Positions 63,611 through 64,000 of a DNA stretch of 64,000 bases are shown piece after piece. Source of the stretch: Streptomyces sp. Root431 (lineage in GTDB: Bacteria; Actinomycetota; Actinomycetes; Streptomycetales; Streptomycetaceae); the NCBI RefSeq assembly GCF_001426585.1, contig NZ_LMEI01000001.1, positions 237,164 to 301,163 of the forward strand, written 5' to 3'. The notes beneath the pieces are model-generated. The model was given only the letters and a program-made list of their open reading frames with translations, was not told where the DNA came from and ran no database searches. The position numbers were made by a program, and so were the translations under genes. Numbering within the stretch: position 1 is the first letter of the stretch; the number at the start of each line of letters is the position of its first letter.

Positions 63611-64000
63611 GCGGCTTCCTCCTCGGTGAGCTGGGAGAGGACGATCTCCCGGTAGGTGGCGCTGTCCCGCATGAGGGACTCGTGGGTGCCGGTGCCGACG
63701 GTCCGGCCCCGGTCGAGGACGACGATCCGGTCGGCGTGCCGGATGGTGGAGACCCGCTGGGCGACGATCACCACGGTCGAGTCGGCCGTCTCCCGCCGGA
63801 GCGCCTCGCGCAGCAGGGCGTCGGTGCGGGCGTCGAGGGCGGAGAAGGAGTCGTCGAAGAGGTAGATGCGGGGGCGGGCGACGAGGACCCGGGCGATGGC
63901 GAGCCGCTGCCGCTGGCCGCCGGAGAGGTTGGTGCCGCCCTGGGCGACCGGGGCGTCGAGGCCGTCGTCGAGGGCCCGGACGAAGTCGGCGGCCTGGGCG
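63607..64000 (-). CDS. ABC exporter, degenerate half, 3' part only (runs off the window)
   Basis: These 130 visible C-terminal residues of an ATPase domain begin [20 protein letters not shown], then the signature LSGGQRQR, Walker [12 protein letters not shown] (Asp instead of the catalytic Glu), AQRVS in place of AHRLS and a [16 protein letters not shown] tail. It is the paralogue of 44932-46629 and keeps the helix that seems deleted there. It overlaps the next gene by 4 bp, so exporter subunits, cutA and the GGCT-like gene form one operon. Confidence 0.92.
   Translation of the reverse strand, partial: AQAADFVRALDDGLDAPVAQGGTNLSGGQRQRLAIARVLVARPRIYLFDDSFSALDARTDALLREALRRETADSTVVIVAQRVSTIRHADRIVVLDRGRTVGTGTHESLMRDSATYREIVLSQLTEEEAA

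Overview
The window is high-GC actinobacterial chromosome, almost certainly Streptomyces. The evidence is the very high G+C with strongly biased third codon positions, frequent GTG/TTG starts, rare TTA (bldA-type) codons, an Hrd-type sigma factor next to dnaG, and twin-arginine/Sec exported enzymes. Both ends are cut: the 3' part of a MatB-like acyl-CoA ligase at the left, the 3' part of an ABC exporter gene at the right.

Layout. 1-6.5 kb: acyl-CoA ligase end, a large secreted subtilisin-family protease, and a GNAT-MFS pair. 6.6-13.4 kb: the most interesting block, a compact putative biosynthetic cluster. It holds a WS/DGAT-type acyltransferase facing a P450, NUDIX hydrolase, class II (DxDD) terpene cyclase, acyl carrier protein and ketosynthase operon. 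A decayed MFS exporter lies beside it, and the cyclase has a TTA codon at residue 9. 13.4-14.4 kb: divergent ohrR/ohr around a perfect palindromic operator. 14.6-24.1 kb: exported and membrane proteins (Tat phospholipase C, small membrane proteins, K+ channel, GAP family, CinY-like protein, phosphodiester glycosidase), CMD and DUF2252. 24.3-25.6 kb: an ECF sigma factor with a membrane partner.

25.7-36 kb: an 8.2 kb secreted RHS/YD-repeat polymorphic toxin with a predicted PD-(D/E)xK nuclease tip, followed by small acidic or unknown ORFs that are immunity candidates. A strong hairpin separates toxin from immunity. 36.2-39.7 kb: an MmpS-like protein, a peptidoglycan amidase and an L,D-transpeptidase-like lipoprotein, all with the same TGTATAACCG promoter-like element. 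40.1-42.5 kb: a remnant integrative element bounded by a tRNA (CAT anticodon) and a 46/47-bp copy of its 3' part; inside are one intact unknown gene and an FG-GAP fragment.

42.6-64 kb is core-like: two identical tRNA-Asn genes, a small YtxH-like protein, an FGGY kinase, a heterodimeric ABC exporter (one subunit with an apparent 12-residue deletion), a TerD-related protein, an Hrd sigma factor and dnaG. These are followed by an FAD reductase, dgt, sirohydrochlorin chelatase, aquaporin, nasA-type nitrate reductase, GGCT-like and cutA genes, and a second, paralogous ABC exporter pair. Sirohydrochlorin chelatase and nitrate reductase fit a nitrate/nitrite assimilation neighbourhood with a possible GlnR site.
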